This document shows, in pieces, positions 1-13,042 of a stretch of DNA of 64,000 nucleotides. Made by a program: the position numbers and the translations under genes. Each line of letters opens with the position of its first letter. The first letter of the stretch is position 1. A model generated the notes under the pieces. It had not been told where the DNA came from and did no database searches. It saw nothing but the letters and a program-made list of their open reading frames with translations. The DNA is from Seison nebaliae (lineage: Eukaryota; Rotifera; Pararotatoria; Seisonacea; Seisonidae), in NCBI GenBank assembly GCA_023231475.1, contig JALJEE010001644.1:1-64000 (forward strand), in the 5' to 3' direction.

Positions 1-2357
1 AATATCTTCACTCGATCTCCCACATTAAATTTTGATGAAATGTCTTGAATCGACATCTCTTTCTATTATTTCGTCAATGAGAATTAAATGAATCGATTGA
101 ATAGAAATGATGAATATGGGACATTTAATGGTCAAGTACAATCTTTCTTTTATTCACTCTTTTTATTATCTTTTTTATTAATCATTCACACAATCCTACC
201 AACACAATATCGACATCACATTTGTAAATAATAAGCTTCAATCCGTCCCTATAAAAGACACAAAAGTCGAAGTTATATTAATCATATTGGAACGGGAATA
301 ATAAAATAATTTCATTATTTAAAAATAATAATAATAAATAATTACTTAAATAATAATGAGCGAAAATCGATTTTTATTCATATTCATATTCACAATGTAA
401 ATTCATTTACATCTCACTCAATATTTCACAAGATTGAGACAGAAACGAACTTGAGAATATCAAGGTAATATTTGACGAAAATATTTTCGATTTTACTTCC
501 ACATGTATAAATGAATTTCAACTAACCGTTCAAATAACAATCCAATTAATTGCTTTTAAATAATTCTTATATTTCCGTCATTTTTTCTTCTTGTTCCTGA
601 AAGGAAAAAATATTTCTTTCAAGGAGAAAAGACATATCATCGTATGAGAGAATAAAATGTTTGAAATCCTGAAGAAGAATATCAGTGGGTAAATCTTAAT
701 AACGGATGGTATGAGAAAAAACAGACAATGGAATAGTACGCGTTCGCATGCAGATAGGAAAAATAAGGTTAAAGAGATGTGTAAATTTTCTTATCCGAAT
801 TTTCTTATTACGTTAGTCCAAGTATTACTCCCAGTTTGTGGTCTTTTTCTACTCTCTATGTAAATGAAGATGTTGGTTTTTTTTATACAATTTGTATATA
901 TACAATTATTTATTGTGAATAATTTTTTAATAATATAATATTTTTAAAATAATTATGATATCGGTATATTGACAATTTGATCACCTGAGTCAACTTAAAA
1001 CGTTCACTTTACTCCACTACCGAATCCGTCGTTATCTCATTTCCATTGTTACCAGGACAATTGACTGCTGAATTAAAATCAAACATGTCACAGAATGCAC
1101 AATAGAGTCGATCGTTTCTGGGATAAATTCCTTCTTTTCTTAATTTATAGATCTCACTATTTCATGAAACGAAAATTTAACACGATATCATTCCAATGGA
1201 AAGAGAAGAATGATTAATATTTAAATATGGAAAATATTGAATGACAAATAGATAAATATTGATCATGCTTATCAAATGGAGTTAAAACTTCCAATTATTC
1301 ATGAGCATAATTTAAATACTAAAGTGATTTAATGAAATTATGATTATGTGTATTTTAATGATTTTAAGTTTAGCATAAAATAAGGTGTTTAATTAATGTT
1401 CTTCTTTATTGAAGAATTGGTGATTATGATGAGGTGTATAAAGAAGAAAGATGAATAATCGTTATAGAATCATATTCGTCTATAAATAGAGAAAGGAATA
1501 AAACGAATTAATCTTATTCATTATGTAGTTTTTCTTAAAAGAATTCAACCGGAGTGTTGTTGTTTTGATTAATTGTTCAGTATACGACTGGATCATAAAT
1601 CGGTTTCACGATAAATTTCGGAATCTACTATTTGGAATCATCAGACATCACTAACTAAAGATATCCGAAACCAACACTATTAGTTTATCAACGATATATT
1701 TAAATTTTGTTAATTTTTATGTTTCTTCATGTATCTCTCACTTCTTTGAGGAGATACAAATAAATTTGTTTTTTTATCTGATATCGGTTAATACTTTTTT
1801 TACACCGGTAATACTGATCTGGCACAACTTGTTCAAAAAGACATTTTAATCACAATTGTCGCAAATTATCGATTTTGGAAATTACTAGAATCGTTTTTAA
1901 TTCTGAATATCACCATGTTCTCAAAACTTGAAATTCGAACCATCATTATCTGTGGAATATGGAGAATGAAAAAGTTCAGTTGAAAATGACGATTTTTCAT
2001 ATGTTAACAATCTAATGAAAAAATCGGATTGTTTTATTTTAAGAATCGATGTAAATTAGAGAAGCTGATCTTTTTAATTCCTGAAAACAGTTTTCCAACA
2101 ATAAGTTTTTGTCAATTTTGAATTTTTGTCAAAATGAACTAGATAATGATAATAAGATTTAGTTAATTTTATTGAGACATTTAAATATAAGTAAGTGATA
2201 AATTAACATAATATTTACATACGAGAATTTGATGAAAGTTGAAAGGTGATGATATGAAATTAGAGTGAAATATAATAGAAAACGATTGAATACGTATGGC
2301 ATGAATAAATGTTATCTTAAGAAGGATAAAAAATAAATTAGTTCATATAAATAGAAG
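1..2357. other. Intergenic, no gene seen
   Basis: AT-rich non-coding DNA with no open frame of useful length and no recognisable RNA gene. It lies downstream of the giant minus-strand gene that ends at 2358, so its right edge should hold that gene's 3' UTR. Short homopolymer and AAT-type runs are present (for example around 330-345) but no clear repeat family. Confidence 0.6.
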
Positions 2358-5300
2358 TTATGTTGACAATTGATCATATTCATTTGAAAATAAGATACTA
2401 GTATTAGTATTGTTATTCTTATTATTGGTTAAAGAACAAGGGAGGACTTTCGTTTCATGTGATGAGTCAACGCTCGATAACAATTTACTCAACTTATTTT
2501 CATTTTCAGATATTTTGAATGAATTATCATAATTTCCATAATCTGATTTCGTTGAAGATGAAGTTGTTGGTATTGAATATACATTTGCCGCTATTGTTGT
2601 TATTGTTGTTGTTCCACACGATTGTGAAGTTGATGATGTGAGAATTGTGGAGGATATGGTCGTTGTTGAAATTGAAGATGATGTCGATGTCGATGATGCT
2701 GTTGTTATTGTTATTGTTGATGATAATTGATCTTTCTGATATGAACTATCATTAATTTTTTTCCTAAATAAATTTGGATGAGTATGTTCGTGTATTCGTG
2801 GATCATTTGGTGGTACTCCATTAGCACGACGGATTTTCAATCGTTTTTGTCGAATTCTGGAAGAGAGTTGCAAATTGAAATGAGACCACGGTTTCTCACC
2901 TGGACGTGCTATATCTGGATATTTGTTATACATTGCACGTCCAATCGATTGATAATGTTCATGAGTTGCCGTTTCAGGAAGAAGTTGCAAATAAAAACTA
3001 CAACATTCATTCATTAAATTATTCCAAATTTCAGCACTTCGATTTTCAATCAATGACGAATGAATCTCGTCGGTGAGAATTGGAACTTGCATCGTTTGCT
3101 CGTCTGATGAAGGATTGATAGGATTAGATGAAAGTGTTGAAGTTGATGATGTGATAGTTGAAGTGGAGGTGACAATGACAGAAGATGATAAAGAATTCCC
3201 AGTAACATTCGTCGTATTGTTGATCTGGGAAGTTGGTGAATCGAGACGATTCTTCTCATATTTCTTCTTCGATGATGATAAATTCGAATATTTTCTTTCT
3301 TTACTATTCACATAATCTTTATTATTTTTTATCATATTTTTGATTTTCGGAAGAAATTTATTATTTGGCGATTGAGAATCTGATAATTTTTTATTTTTCC
3401 CTTTTTTATTCACTTTCGCCGTTGTTGTCGATGTAGACGTTGTCATTATCGATGTCAATTGAGTTGTCGTCAATGTAGATGATACTGTGGAGATGGTTGT
3501 CGACATCGTTGTTGAAGTTATCGAAGAAACTATCGATGCTAATGTCGTCAATGAATTAGATGAACATTTTAGATCAGTTGTTGTTATTATTATTGATGCT
3601 GATGGAATGAGATGTGAAGAGAGAAGATTTGATGAAGATAAATTGGAGGAAGATATTTTCCAATTGTCGTTAACGGAATTGGATGTCGATATAGATGATG
3701 ATGATGATGATAAAAATGATGAAGTTATCGTTGTGGTAATAAGAGAATTTGAATTGGTGAACGGAGAATTTTTATTCGAAGTCCGATGATAACGAATTGG
3801 TAAAGTTGTGGAAATGACGTCTGTTGTGAGAACTTTATATTTTTGATTGGGAATAATTTGTGTTGATGTATTCAACAAATAATCATTCAATATCGATCGA
3901 TATGTCGAACGATTATCATCGGATAACGATGTTACGACAACTGTGGGAATTGTGGCGGGAGAAACAGATGACGATGTTGGACATAATCGACGCGAATTCA
4001 ACAAATCTGATGAAGACATCGAAGAAGATAATGTTCCTGATGGTACCGTTGAAATAGTATTGATCAATACTGATGATATCGATCGTTCTTTTGACATCAA
4101 CGACAATTGATGTAATCTTAATTTGGATGAATTTAATTGATATTGTTGTTGTTGCTGTTGTTGTTGTTGATGATGATGATTTTGTTGTGAAGGAATTGGA
4201 TGATATTGTTGTTGGGAAACAGTTCGCTGATGTGGATTATGTAAATAATTCGATTGTTGTTGTTGTTGTTGTCGTTCTTTCTCAATTAATAAAATCTTTT
4301 CACGATGAATTGATGATGAGGATGATGATGGTGGATGAATTAAATCGTTATGAATTTGTTGTAAATTCTGTTGATATGTTTGAGTCGATTGTTGATGTGA
4401 CTGATAAGGAATATTTGACAACGGAACATTTTGTAAATGACTCATCGAATTATTGATATTATGTGGTTGACAATTGCGAAGGGGAGGAGGATCATTATCG
4501 GAATTGAATTGAAGTGATGGTTGAGTGGTGGAGGAATAACGAGAATAAGTGGAATCATATGGATTTCGATGTAACGAAGTTGGACGTCCTAATTCAATCG
4601 AATGATTATTTGAAATTCGATTAAAATTATTTGTCTGATCTGTCAAATAATTCTGATGAGGCAAATCGGCCACTGCTGATTTCTGATTTTCTAAATATAT
4701 CGCCGATGTTACCGGCTGATAATTTGACATTGATGAGACGGAAGGAGTTGGAGAAACGGAAGAATCATAAGTACTTTGACAATCATTCTCTATCATATCA
4801 ATATCATAACCAGCTCGTTCTCCATACAAATAACCATTATTCATATTATCCGATTGATCATTTATCAATGACGCTTTTGATGTGATGATGGACGAGACTA
4901 TCGATGTTGCTGTCGACATTGTAGTTGTAATCGATTCTTGTGATGGAAATATTACAAGATAATTATTATCATTAATATTCACAATCGAATGTGTTGTCGA
5001 ATTCAAATGAATTGGCAATTGATGTTGTTGTTGTTGTTGTCCTTGGAGTAAGTGAGAGGAAGAAGGTGGAGGAGGTGATTGAAAATCGTTTTCATTAATA
5101 TCTGACGATTGTTTAGGAAGAAGAACATAATTTATTTTACCGTTATTGGTGGAAAAGAGATATGGTGATTGTTCGTCACATTCATTCGATAATGAAATCC
5201 ATTCATTTTCATTTGTCAATAATCCTTTTGAATTAATCAATTTAAATGTGGATGATGAAGATGATGATGATGATGACGGTGGTGGTGGTAGTAAATTTGT

Positions 5301-8300
5301 TGATACTTTTGGAATTTGTGAAGATGATGTTGTTGTTGTTTTAGTATAATCGATTAATTTATCATTTAACAATGAATAATAATTTGTATTTTGATTCTCA
5401 TTATTGTTCTTGTTGTTGTTGTTGTTGTTCATTGGGGTATGATGACGATGAATTGTAGAAACAGGATTAACTGTATCGACTAATATCTGTTTACCAGTTA
5501 CTGTTCGTCCTTTTGGAATGGAAGTGACAGATGATGATAATTTAATAGAATTTGTGAGAAAAGAGACTGATGTCAAATCATCAAATTGTTGATTATCGGT
5601 TCGGAGATCATCTTTCTCTTCATCATCATCTCCAACATTCATTTCCATCGATACTTGTCCATCAGTTCCCAAACTAGTTAGATTTGGTGATGTAGTTGTG
5701 ACGATTGAAATGTTATTATATTCGTCTTTCGATTTCTTCAATCGAACGAGCGATACAGTTGTCAAAATATCAATGAGATGATCTTTGAAAACGGAATATC
5801 GATTATAATATTCTTCTGGTACCCCTTCGTCTCTCGATGAAATACAAAGTAATGACATTCGTTGTTCAATCAACTTCGTCATCATCGAATGAATCACATT
5901 CGCCATCGGTCCTGGAATACTCAACTGAGACATAATACCATCATGTTCATCATATGGTAATTCTTTAGAAACGAAATAATTTTCTGCTTGATTCACATAC
6001 ATCGTCCAATAATCCTGTAAAGATTGACTACCATCATTATCATTCGTTATCGAATTTCGATTTGAAACAATTTCAATTGAATTCTCTAAATTTCCTCTCA
6101 ACGACTTCGTACCATCTTTATTAGAACGAACACCAGATAATGGTGGTGAGACTGTGGGTAGAATTGTGGAAGTAGATGGAGAATAGAATGTTCCTTCAGT
6201 TATATCGTTATTTTCTAATGGAATCGTAGAAGCGGTGGTAGTGATGGTGGAATTACCGTCAACTGTTCTCGTTGTTGTTAATGGTAATTTGTTGACGTAG
6301 ATAGATGAAGAAATAAAAGATGAAGAAATTGGAGGAATATTCGATGTATCATTCGTTTTACATAGTGACGAATGTAAACGAATTACTTCATCGATTTTCT
6401 CATTTCCTGAAAATGTGGTATCGGAATGAAAACGATTCGCAAATAATGAAGTTGTTGTGGTAGTTGTTGTTGTTGTTATTGATGTTGTTATTGGTGATGG
6501 TGTAGTTGATGATGTTTCAATGAATGTTGTAGATGATGAAGTAATTGGGAGAATTGTTGATGAGAGATATGATGGAATTGATGATAAATTTGTGGTATCG
6601 ATTAAATTATCAGAAATTTTATTTTTTTCATTTTGTTTCATTTCGTCACAAACGGATCTATTATGTTTTCTCTTATGTTGACGATGAAGATTATTACTCG
6701 TATTCGATTTATGGAAGAATAATGAATTATTTGAAATATCATTATCTGTTAATAATTTTCTCTTTTTCTTCTCAACAGGAATGACGTTCACTATCGAATT
6801 CATTTCATTCTCTTGTAACAATTTCTCATTCATCTCATTCTCCATCATCGACACATCATCAATTGTTTTCTTTTCTTTCTTTTGTCTTTTCCCTTGTAAT
6901 ATCATTTGTTGTTGCTCTTGTTGTTGCTCTTGTTGTTGCTCTTGTTGTTGTTGTTGTTGTATTTGTTGTTGATGTAATAATTGTTGTTTCCGTTCTTCAT
7001 ATTTAATATATTGTTGTTGTTGTTGATGTCGTTTTCGATATTTTCTTCGTCGCATCTTCTCCTGAAGAAGAAAACGGAGATTATTTGATGATTTCATTGA
7101 ATTTGACGATGATAATGAGACGAAGGATGATGCAACAGATGAAATTGATGATGGTGATGATTTACCAATATCATCTCCCTCATCTTCCAATGAGGAGAAT
7201 GATGATGAATTCGTTGAATCGCCAATAACTGATTCATTACTATTCATTGGACTCGTCTGATTATGATTATTATTATTATTATTATTATTATTTTCACTAA
7301 ATAAACTTTGAGATGAAAATCTTAAATTTTTCCTTTTTCGTTTTGAACTACTAATTCGACTATCTCTCTTCATTACAAACATCGTATCATCTTCATCCAA
7401 ATATTTCCCTTCACCACCACCATATGATGACCATAATTCATTTTTAATTTTATTCGAAATCGATAATTGTTGTTGTTGTTGCTTTAATTGATTACTAATC
7501 ATCATATTATTACTGTTATTGTTGTTGTTGCTGTTGTTGTTGTTGAATGAATAATTATTTGGAGTAGAAGAAATTTGAATATTACTATTGTTGTTGTTAT
7601 TGTTATTATTTCGATCAATTAAATTTAAATGACGATTACTCGAACGACTATTGTTGTTGCTGTTATTGTTGTTATGGTGAATTATTAATGAATTGAATCG
7701 ATATAATTTATAATGGGAAATATAATTACATTTCAAATGATGAAATAATCGATAGAATTTTCGAATACTTCGTTGATAGACTACTTGTAATTGTGCGATA
7801 GTCGTTGGAGAATTGACAAATTTCGATTTTAATGATTGTCGATCTTTCAAAATTATAATGAAATAAGGTAATAATGATATATCATCATTCCGATCGATCA
7901 TTGGATATGGTTCACAATATTTCAAGAATATTTCATTCGTTCTAATTCTACATGCGTCTCCATCATTCGTCAATAATTGAAAATGAGCGACGAGAAACTC
8001 TTTAAACATTTTCTTCACTTCTAACAACTTCTCTTCATTCAATTTATATTCAGCATATCGTCGTTGTCTTTGTTGTTGTTGTTGTTCGTCAGTGGTCCCT
8101 GTTTGACTAATTAACTTCTTTTGAGAATTCTTCAATTTCTTTTGATAATCATCGAAACATAACATTGATAATCGATAGAATGAAGAGAATAAAATTTGAA
8201 TCGATTTCAACAATGCATCATCTAATGACTCAACACACAATAATTCTACTCGTCGTTCTTGACGATGTTGTTCCAATGACGCCACTTTAATAATTCTCGA

Positions 8301-8306
8301 TGACAT
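2358..8306 (-). CDS. Giant low-complexity nuclear-type protein, about 1982 aa, single exon
   Basis: An uninterrupted frame of 5.9 kb; the first ATG is at 8306 (upstream codons are non-ATG). I do not recognise the family with certainty. The protein is dominated by runs of Asn, Gln, Ser and Thr, with several basic clusters such as RRRKYRKR that look like nuclear localisation signals. Three stretches are of ordinary complexity: the first ~180 residues, a helical segment near residues 790-900 (around LQDYWTMYVNQAENYF), and a block near residues 1755-1845 with a YQSIGRAMYNKYPDI motif followed by WSHFNLQLSSRIRQKRLK. The last block resembles the helical region found after SAM domains in SAMD3-like proteins; this is a weak impression. 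A transcription or chromatin role is inference from composition. An upstream non-coding exon is possible, because an AG lies just before the ATG. Confidence 0.75.
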   Translation of the reverse strand: MSSRIIKVASLEQHRQERRVELLCVESLDDALLKSIQILFSSFYRLSMLCFDDYQKKLKNSQKKLISQTGTTDEQQQQQRQRRYAEYKLNEEKLLEVKKMFKEFLVAHFQLLTNDGDACRIRTNEIFLKYCEPYPMIDRNDDISLLPYFIIILKDRQSLKSKFVNSPTTIAQLQVVYQRSIRKFYRLFHHLKCNYISHYKLYRFNSLIIHHNNNNSNNNSRSSNRHLNLIDRNNNNNNNNSNIQISSTPNNYSFNNNNSNNNNNSNNMMISNQLKQQQQQLSISNKIKNELWSSYGGGEGKYLDEDDTMFVMKRDSRISSSKRKRKNLRFSSQSLFSENNNNNNNNNHNQTSPMNSNESVIGDSTNSSSFSSLEDEGDDIGKSSPSSISSVASSFVSLSSSNSMKSSNNLRFLLQEKMRRRKYRKRHQQQQQYIKYEERKQQLLHQQQIQQQQQQEQQQEQQQEQQQMILQGKRQKKEKKTIDDVSMMENEMNEKLLQENEMNSIVNVIPVEKKKRKLLTDNDISNNSLFFHKSNTSNNLHRQHKRKHNRSVCDEMKQNEKNKISDNLIDTTNLSSIPSYLSSTILPITSSSTTFIETSSTTPSPITTSITTTTTTTTTSLFANRFHSDTTFSGNEKIDEVIRLHSSLCKTNDTSNIPPISSSFISSSIYVNKLPLTTTRTVDGNSTITTTASTIPLENNDITEGTFYSPSTSTILPTVSPPLSGVRSNKDGTKSLRGNLENSIEIVSNRNSITNDNDGSQSLQDYWTMYVNQAENYFVSKELPYDEHDGIMSQLSIPGPMANVIHSMMTKLIEQRMSLLCISSRDEGVPEEYYNRYSVFKDHLIDILTTVSLVRLKKSKDEYNNISIVTTTSPNLTSLGTDGQVSMEMNVGDDDEEKDDLRTDNQQFDDLTSVSFLTNSIKLSSSVTSIPKGRTVTGKQILVDTVNPVSTIHRHHTPMNNNNNNKNNNENQNTNYYSLLNDKLIDYTKTTTTSSSQIPKVSTNLLPPPPSSSSSSSSSTFKLINSKGLLTNENEWISLSNECDEQSPYLFSTNNGKINYVLLPKQSSDINENDFQSPPPPSSSHLLQGQQQQQHQLPIHLNSTTHSIVNINDNNYLVIFPSQESITTTMSTATSIVSSIITSKASLINDQSDNMNNGYLYGERAGYDIDMIENDCQSTYDSSVSPTPSVSSMSNYQPVTSAIYLENQKSAVADLPHQNYLTDQTNNFNRISNNHSIELGRPTSLHRNPYDSTYSRYSSTTQPSLQFNSDNDPPPLRNCQPHNINNSMSHLQNVPLSNIPYQSHQQSTQTYQQNLQQIHNDLIHPPSSSSSSIHREKILLIEKERQQQQQQSNYLHNPHQRTVSQQQYHPIPSQQNHHHQQQQQQQQQYQLNSSKLRLHQLSLMSKERSISSVLINTISTVPSGTLSSSMSSSDLLNSRRLCPTSSSVSPATIPTVVVTSLSDDNRSTYRSILNDYLLNTSTQIIPNQKYKVLTTDVISTTLPIRYHRTSNKNSPFTNSNSLITTTITSSFLSSSSSSISTSNSVNDNWKISSSNLSSSNLLSSHLIPSASIIITTTDLKCSSNSLTTLASIVSSITSTTMSTTISTVSSTLTTTQLTSIMTTSTSTTTAKVNKKGKNKKLSDSQSPNNKFLPKIKNMIKNNKDYVNSKERKYSNLSSSKKKYEKNRLDSPTSQINNTTNVTGNSLSSSVIVTSTSTITSSTSTLSSNPINPSSDEQTMQVPILTDEIHSSLIENRSAEIWNNLMNECCSFYLQLLPETATHEHYQSIGRAMYNKYPDIARPGEKPWSHFNLQLSSRIRQKRLKIRRANGVPPNDPRIHEHTHPNLFRKKINDSSYQKDQLSSTITITTASSTSTSSSISTTTISSTILTSSTSQSCGTTTITTIAANVYSIPTTSSSTKSDYGNYDNSFKISENENKLSKLLSSVDSSHETKVLPCSLTNNKNNNTNTSILFSNEYDQLST
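6900..6966 (-). repeat. CAA/GAA-type glutamine-coding tandem repeat
   Basis: Within the giant gene, a (CAACAACAAGAG)-like tandem coding for QQQEQQQEQQQ. Similar CAA or AAC tracts occur at 4140-4165, 4255-4275, 5018-5040, 7010-7030, 7260-7290 and 7500-7680. They encode Gln or Asn runs and are the likely length-variable parts of the gene. Confidence 0.8.
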
Positions 8307-8981
8307 TCTATCTTTTTTGTTGGATATTCTGCTAATTTTTAAAAAGTTTATTATCGACAATTGATTCGATTAAGAAATGATTTTCTCATAAAAGACGATT
8401 CATACAATTTTTCCATTAAACAAACTATTTGATATTGTTCTAACAAAAGACAAATGAATTATTTCAAATTAGATCTGAATGAATGAAGAAATGAATGAAT
8501 TGTTCAAATTTGAAAAACGTTTTTTTTTTCTCCACATCCACACAATCGTTTAAACAATAGAGATTTGAATGAAGAAAAATGGGACGGGAAAAATGGGAAT
8601 GTGTAAAAAAAATGGAAAATCGAAATGTTGTGCCCTCTTCCTAAAATGATTGAATCTTTTCCTTCTGTAACACATCGTCATCAAGATCGTCTCCCCTCAA
8701 AATAACAATCATTGGGAAGATTATTTGTAGCGAATAATTATGTCCAGCTGCGTATACGCATCTCTATGGTGAGATGACGAAGAAACTTCTCATTATCAGC
8801 ATTACGATCATCTCTTCACAAAGTCCATTCATTCAACATTTGTACTTTCTCATTTTTTTTATTGTTTTTTTTCTTTAATAATAAAGAAGATTCCTTCAAA
8901 TTTATGTGAATATATTCTCCTCGTCGACCATTTCTGTGTAGAATACACAGTGTTATGTACGTGTGGGTGTATATATATTAA

Positions 8982-8998
8982 TGTGTGTGTGTGTGTGT
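8982..8998. repeat. (TG)n microsatellite
   Basis: About eight uninterrupted TG units, preceded by a short TA run (8971-8978). Direct reading. Confidence 0.9.
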
Positions 8999-9494
8999 AT
9001 GTTTTAGGGAAGAGAAAATTTTATCTAATTCTTTTCCTCAAAATAATAAAGATAAATAAGTAAATAAATAATTTATACATGTATTTCCTTCATTCTCATT
9101 TAGAGAATGCTAAAGAAAATAAATAAATTATTTGAAAAGAATGACAGTCTGTATGAATAAGACGTTAGCGAACGGTATTTTCTACATGAGAATTATTCAT
9201 TCAGTTTGTTTTTTCCCTTATTCATTCTTATTTTTTTTCTGACACATGCAAATCCATGTATGTCATTCATACATAAGTAGTATAAGTAAATAAATTTGTA
9301 TACGGAATTTGTATACAAAAAATAAATAATTCTTTCGCATACTTCTTGTACAATGTACAAGTGTATTGTCTATTGGTATTGTATAGTACATATTGTGTAT
9401 TGGGTCCGTTTGCCCTCTCACGCATAAAATTGTTTTGCATGTCGGAGAAAACTGGGATGGGAAACTAGGTCTCCACACTTGTATGCATCTTATC

Positions 9495-9546
9495 TACACA
9501 CACACAGACACACAGAATCACACACAAACACATATATATACACACA
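9495..9546. repeat. Interrupted (CA)n/(TA)n microsatellite
   Basis: Imperfect CA repeats with GA and AA interruptions ending in a short TA run. Direct reading; no function inferred. Confidence 0.85.
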
Positions 9547-9986
9547 GTGACACGCAATAGTTTGTACATAGACCTCTCCTAATTAAATGTACTTGTTATT
9601 AGTAGCTCTCTCCGAAATTGGGTGGTCTTTCATTCAGAGAATTGGATGAGTAACACAAATAAAAATAATTGAAATATTTAATTAAAGGAATGCTTATGAA
9701 AATATTGAAGATTTTCATCTTCTAATATTATAATGAGAATGAATGATTAAATGAAGAGTAGTTGAAGGAATTCCTACCAATTCGTTCAATAATAATGACT
9801 AATTAAATCATTTATTCATGAATCTTTCACGAAAATTATTCGATTTATTGGAATAAATGCAATTTTGATGGTTGGAGCAATCAAATGTTGGTTTATTCTG
9901 CAGTTGAATGATGACGTTGAATTAGTAGAATTCTCCCTTGTACACTATAGAACAATGTGTTCGGAATGAGTAAGTTCACACATTAT

Positions 9987-10008
9987 ATATCATATCATAT
10001 CATATCAT
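9987..10008. repeat. (ATATC)n pentanucleotide repeat
   Basis: Four-plus copies of ATATC in tandem. Direct reading. Confidence 0.85.
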
Positions 10009-11956
10009 TACCCATTCCAACTCATCCGTTCACTTATACTTTCTTCCCACTCATCCACGTTTCTTCTCTCTTTTATTAATCCCACTCACTCATATCTGCT
10101 TTCATTGCTGCTATTCCTGAATAAAAGGAAATGAATGTATCAGCACATTTTCTCACTTTTACAACAATTTCTCCACTTTTACTTTACTTGTTTATCTTAG
10201 GATAAATGATATTTCCTTTACTTCTTGTACATTTTTCTCATCTAACAAGATGATAATCATCATTTTATAAATGGACCACAATTATTATGTCTCATCTAAT
10301 TGGCTCTTTTGACATCATCGCTTGTTTGATCATTGACACTATGTCATTACTCGTTTGCACTTGTCAGGAATGAACTCTAGGAAAATAAGTAATTCTATGA
10401 AAAAAATTCATTTCGTCCCTCAATTTGAAGGACAGGAATGACAAAGTCACTCTATTGTCATACTTGTATTCATCTTTTATATCATCAGGGATATTTGGAA
10501 TTATCGGTTGTGTAATTTAGAACTATTTTTATTTTGAAATGTCCTAAAAAAACTCTCACAAGCGTCCAACCAAACATATGAATCAATTTATCTAATTTCA
10601 ACTATCATCCTATCATTAGAGAGAAATCAACATTTTTATATCTTTCTACAATTGTTAGTTGTAGCGCAATTTTATAGTTTTGTTATTTGAATTTTTGCGC
10701 AATTTGTATAACAAAGTATTGTGTACTAATACAAAAAATGGTTAATGTTTAGACTGAAATAAATTTTATGTTTAATGAAACTGAAATTAGAGTGATCTCT
10801 TCCTTTAGTGATGAGAGAGAAATAGATTTTCTTTTCTCATGAAGAGAGCGAGTAAAGAACATGAGTCACTTTCTTCTATGAATGAATAAATGAATTTTAC
10901 ACAAAATTTCAGAAATAAATGAATGAATATTTTTGACATTTGGTTGAATGTGTCTGTTACTTGGATTTGTGTATTTTGCAACTGGTAGATGCTACATGTC
11001 TTAGCATGTATTTCAATTATTCATCTAATGTAACTTATTTCATTCAAGATGTAATATCTCATGAATTATTTACGCCTGCATTAATACGTGTTTTTTTTCA
11101 ATATTTTCCTTTTCTAAACACCCCCTAGAATTATATATTTCAACTAGTTTCCGGATATGCAAATTTCCCCATCCTATCACTCCAATCATTTGTAGAAGTT
11201 TCTCAACATTTTCTCTAAATATTATTTGATTTTGTATGTTTATTTTATTCTACATACTCGTCTACACTAATTCTATAATACGTATATGAATATGTTTCGT
11301 TCTTCTCCAATAAATTTCGAGGATATTCTTATTGATGAGACACGTGATAAACAATATTTCTGTTTTTCCTTTAAGGTTACATATAATTTTTCGGTTTTCC
11401 TGAAAAAGGCATTATTCGAAAAAATTCTGAATTAAGTTCATTTTCACTAAAATTCATAAGTTAAACAAATTTTAGCAATTAGTTATTTGAATTTGAAAGT
11501 TTGAATAGCAAGCGCTTCTTTTATTCTTCTGCTCAACTATCGAAATATACACATGTATATCTATCAAATATTGTAACTATTTCACTTAATAATTTTAACA
11601 AAGTAATTCCATCAAAAATAACTTGCACGTTTTTTCCAATGATGTGAAAGGGATTTTGGTTGTTTCTTAACATCAAATAAGAGAACATTAAAACACTTTA
11701 CGGTTCATAGAGAAATTCCGGTTGTCTTATAAAGTTTTTATTATTCAATAATTTTAAATATTTTAATTAAATAAATACTATATTAAATTTTGTTTAGCTA
11801 AAAACAATTCAAGCTGAAGGTCCAACTATAGAAATAATCCACAGATATCTATAGAAAAAAAATAATAATAAAAATTTTATTTTTTCAAATGATATTATTC
11901 TAATCTTAAGGAATTCAAAAGAAAATAAAATTTAATAGAATTACTCATTTAGAGAT

Positions 11957-12794
<838 letters not shown>

Positions 12795-13042
12795 TTTTCA
12801 CAGGAAATTAGAACGTGTTGTTATAGTCTCACGTGTTTCCTTTCTTGATATATAATAATGATGTTCTGATTGATTAGGAAATAATGACGAAGTTCTTCTT
12901 TTTTGGAAGATAGAAAAATTCCATGATAATTATCTTCTTACTCTTTTCAAATTATAAGTTTCAATTAACATTTCTTCTCGAAATGAAAGTTTAATATTTA
13001 CCATTCATCCAATATTTCGTCGTCTATATATTAATCGAAATT

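Larger units (their letters stand above)
8307..11956. other. Intergenic with dinucleotide and pentanucleotide microsatellites
   Basis: A 3.6 kb stretch without a supported gene. It holds the promoter side of the giant minus-strand gene and the 3' side of the adenylate kinase gene. It contains a (TG)n tract at 8982-8998, an interrupted (CA)n/(TA)n tract at about 9495-9546 and an (ATATC)n tract at 9987-10008. Short open frames at 9263-9478 and 10940-11128 lack conserved character and are not called. Confidence 0.6.

Noticed and set aside
3073-6784. Several long plus-strand frames rich in Val, Asp and Ile opposite the giant gene
   Set aside because: They are antisense readings of the CAA/AAC/TCA codon runs (giving Val/Asp/Glu runs) and have no independent support.
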